Shown here: positions 62,133 to 64,000 of the stretch, piece after piece
Numbering within the stretch: position 1 is the first letter of the stretch
How the letters are laid out: each line of letters starts with the position of its first letter
Assembly (NCBI GenBank): GCA_903936705.1
Contig: CAIZWN010000078.1
Location: 53,944-117,943, forward strand
DNA length: 64,000 nt
From: an uncultured Myxococcales bacterium
Lineage (GTDB): Bacteria; Myxococcota_A; UBA9042; DTJE01
Reading direction: 5' to 3'
Made by a program: the position numbers and the translations under genes
Notes under the pieces: generated by a model
What the model was told of the DNA's origin: nothing
Database searches by the model: none
What the model saw: the letters and a program-made list of their open reading frames with translations, nothing else

Positions 62133-63954
62133 TCCTGCATGGTCGGGACGGATGCTCCATACGGCGGTGCGGACCGCCTGGGCGCCGCGCCCGCACCTGC
62201 GGGTCAGCCAGATCGCGGAACGGGACCTTGTGCTGTCCCGCGAATACAGCAAGGAGCCGGGCCCGATCCGGCTCGCGCGAACGCCGTTCCTGGGCGAGCC
62301 GATGGACCGCCTGTCCCCGGACGACCCTGTCCAGACGGTCGTCTTCCTGGGGCCCGTCCAGGCCGGCAAGACGATCATTCTCCAGGCGTTCGTCGCCTCG
62401 GTCGTCGGGTACTACCCGGGGCCCATGCTGATCGTCACCGACACCGATACGAAGGCGGAAGAGTTCGCGAAGTACCGCCTCGACATGATGGTTCGGGACT
62501 CGCCGCACCTGCGCAGCCGCATGCGGGACAACACGATCAAGCTCAAGACCTTCCCCGGTGGCTACCTGAAACTCGTCGGCGCGCAGAGCGGGTCGGGCCT
62601 CACGTCGATGACCTGCCGCTACGTCGCGATCGACGAGGCCGACGACCACAAGGCGAACGTTTCCTACGCGGGCTCGTCGGTGTCGCTGGCCATCGGCCGG
62701 ATGACGACCTACGGCGAAACCCGCAAGGGCCTGATCGTCTCGTCCCCGAAGGTGAAGGGCGAATCGGAAATCGAGGCGTGGTACGACCGCGGGGATCGGC
62801 GTCGCTACTGGGTGCCGTGCCCCCGGTGCGGGGAGTTCCAGGTCCTGCGCTGGCGCGACCCGGAGACCGGCGCGTACCGGCTGGTCTGGCCGAAGGGGCA
62901 CCCCGAAGAGGCGCGCTACCTGTGCGCGATCTGCGGTGCGGCGTGGGAGGACCGGGACAAGAACCTGATCCTGCCTGCCGGGGAATGGCGCGCGGAACGA
63001 CCCGACCTGGGCGAGGGCGGGACCATCACGTCCTACGCGGTGAATGCGCTGTACTCCCCGGTCGGTTTCTACTCCTGGACCGACATGGCCCGCCAGTGGG
63101 AGAAGGCGAACGAGCGGGTGAAGGCCGGCGACATCGAAGAACTGCGCGCCTTCGTGAACACCCGCCTGGCGGAATCCTTCGAGGAACCGGGCGAGCAGAT
63201 CGATCCGAACGCCCTCGCGAACCGGCTGGACCCGAACTGGGACGCGATCCCGGCAGGCGTGCGGTGCATCGTGATCGGCGGGGACGTCCAGGACGACCGC
63301 ATCGAGGCGGTGACGCTGGGGATCGGCTCGGGATGGGAACTCTACGTCCTCGCCTACAACGTGATCCTGTCCGACCCGCTCGACCAGGCGACCTGGGCCT
63401 CGCTCGACGCGCTGGTGCTGCGGCGGTGGACGACCGAGGACGGGCGGACGCTGCGTGCCGCCGCGACGTGCGTGGACTCCGGCCACCGCACCCAGGCCGT
63501 CTACGACTACGCCCGCACCCGGAAGCGGTGGGGGGTTCGCGCCATCAAGGGCGTCGGTGGCCCGGGGCGGCCCATCTGGGACAAGGCGATCCGCAAGGGC
63601 GGGAAGGTCAAGTACCAGGGCCAGTTCTACGCGGTCGGGACCGACACCGCGAAGGACAAACTGCACGAGTGCCTGAAGGTGACGGAGCCGGGGCCGAAGT
63701 TCCTGCACGTGCCGGCGCGCATCCCGTCCACCTTCCCGGACTGGTTCGAGCAACTGACCGCCGAGCGGAAGGTCCATTACCGGGAGAAGGGGAAGGAGGT
63801 TCGCGGTTGGAGGCCGATCACCGAGGGCCGGCGGAACGAGGTTCTCGACACGATGGTCTATGTAAACGCCCACCAGAAACTGCGTAAATCTGTCCCCGCA
63901 GGCCGAGGTTCGTCGTTCACGACCTGTAGGCCAAGCGGCAGCGTCTGCTGTTGA
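62104..63954 (+). CDS. Phage terminase large subunit (GpA-like)
   Basis: 616 residues. ATPase: Walker A FLGPVQAGKT (about 82-91), Walker B AIDEADD. A zinc-ribbon (CPRCGEF, then CAICGAAW) is in the middle. The nuclease half shows GGDVQDDRIE and VDSGHRT. Packages DNA into proheads. Composition changes in the last 25 codons (HQKLRKSVPAGRG to the stop), where the resemblance to GpA fades, so the C-terminus may be altered. ATG 62104 lies inside the methyltransferase gene. Confidence 0.85.
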   Translation: MVLATAPRSDPAWSGRMLHTAVRTAWAPRPHLRVSQIAERDLVLSREYSKEPGPIRLARTPFLGEPMDRLSPDDPVQTVVFLGPVQAGKTIILQAFVASVVGYYPGPMLIVTDTDTKAEEFAKYRLDMMVRDSPHLRSRMRDNTIKLKTFPGGYLKLVGAQSGSGLTSMTCRYVAIDEADDHKANVSYAGSSVSLAIGRMTTYGETRKGLIVSSPKVKGESEIEAWYDRGDRRRYWVPCPRCGEFQVLRWRDPETGAYRLVWPKGHPEEARYLCAICGAAWEDRDKNLILPAGEWRAERPDLGEGGTITSYAVNALYSPVGFYSWTDMARQWEKANERVKAGDIEELRAFVNTRLAESFEEPGEQIDPNALANRLDPNWDAIPAGVRCIVIGGDVQDDRIEAVTLGIGSGWELYVLAYNVILSDPLDQATWASLDALVLRRWTTEDGRTLRAAATCVDSGHRTQAVYDYARTRKRWGVRAIKGVGGPGRPIWDKAIRKGGKVKYQGQFYAVGTDTAKDKLHECLKVTEPGPKFLHVPARIPSTFPDWFEQLTAERKVHYREKGKEVRGWRPITEGRRNEVLDTMVYVNAHQKLRKSVPAGRGSSFTTCRPSGSVCC

Positions 63955-63960
63955 CGTTGG

Positions 63961-64000
63961 ATGGCGGAGGGGGTACGAGTGGTCGGCACGTGGGATGGGC
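63961..64000 (+). CDS. Start of a further phage gene (partial)
   Basis: ATG 63961 begins an open frame (MAEGVRVVGTWDG) 6 bases after the terminase stop; GTG 63979 with GGAGGGGG upstream is an alternative. In this order a portal or head-completion gene is expected. Too short to classify. Confidence 0.3.
   Translation, partial: MAEGVRVVGTWDG

Noticed and set aside
60696..62378. Long minus-strand open frame over the methyltransferase
   Set aside because: Composition (Arg/Val/Pro-rich) is that of an antisense shadow in GC-rich DNA.
62139..63887. Long second plus-strand frame over the terminase gene
   Set aside because: Arg/Gly/Pro-rich shadow of high-GC third positions; the terminase frame has all functional motifs.

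Overview
The window is about 64 kb of a GC-rich bacterial chromosome. Roughly the first 52 kb reads as host backbone. The protein repertoire suggests a Myxococcota or other former deltaproteobacterial lineage: cysteine-rich lipoproteins with CNGIDDDCNG repeats, a glycine-rich surface protein, a giant acyl-CoA dehydratase activase fusion, an ECF sigma/anti-sigma pair and a DUF2293 protein. The lineage is inferred from gene content only; no rRNA gene is present.

Layout. 1-10 kb: a TPR protein (5' end outside the window), proline dehydrogenase overlapping L-aspartate oxidase (NadB), a DUF2293 protein, a 1390-residue activase fusion and a DedA membrane protein. 10-16.4 kb (minus strand): a tolC-hlyD-RND efflux operon ending in fxsA. 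16.5-28.4 kb: a B3/B4-domain protein, an orphan DNA methyltransferase, an alginate-export-like porin, a PP2C phosphatase fused to a cyclic-nucleotide-binding domain with an overlapping lipoprotein gene, a large MopE-like lipoprotein overlapping a polytopic membrane protein, and an ECF sigma factor with its zinc-finger anti-sigma factor. 28.5-37.8 kb (plus strand): a very tight arginine operon argR-argG-[P-loop NTPase]-argC-argD-argF'-argB-argE'-argH in which each gene overlaps the next. The transcarbamylase is of the N-acyl-ornithine type, so arginine is probably made through N-acetylcitrulline (or a related N-acyl intermediate) rather than through ornithine. 37.8-47.5 kb (minus strand): a GAF/PAS histidine kinase, a small zinc-ribbon protein, ilvC, ilvN, ilvB, ilvD and a DEAD-box-type RNA helicase. 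47.5-52.1 kb: a GxGYxYP-family lipoprotein, a RelE-type toxin with its antitoxin, and another cysteine-rich lipoprotein.

From about 52.7 kb GC content rises and the content becomes phage-like. A calcineurin-type phosphoesterase, an unrecognised gene and a NYN-domain protein are mixed with broken pieces of phage genes (replication protein, zinc-finger protein, winged-helix protein). At 56.67-56.72 kb lies the 3' half of a tRNA-Pro(GGG) gene on the minus strand, still followed by its own terminator: the signature of integration into that tRNA. To its right begins what looks like an intact prophage: a replication protein with a DnaA-N-like C-terminus, a RusA resolvase fused to a DUF1937 domain, a sigma-region-4 zinc protein, small terminase, a ParB-methyltransferase and large terminase. 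The prophage runs off the right edge, where a restored intact tRNA-Pro is predicted.

Most noteworthy: the arginine operon with an unassigned P-loop protein and a transcarbamylase with an unusual specificity residue; the RusA-DUF1937 fusion; the tRNA-Pro attachment site with apparently successive integrations; and the NYN gene with a terminator hairpin in its leader.
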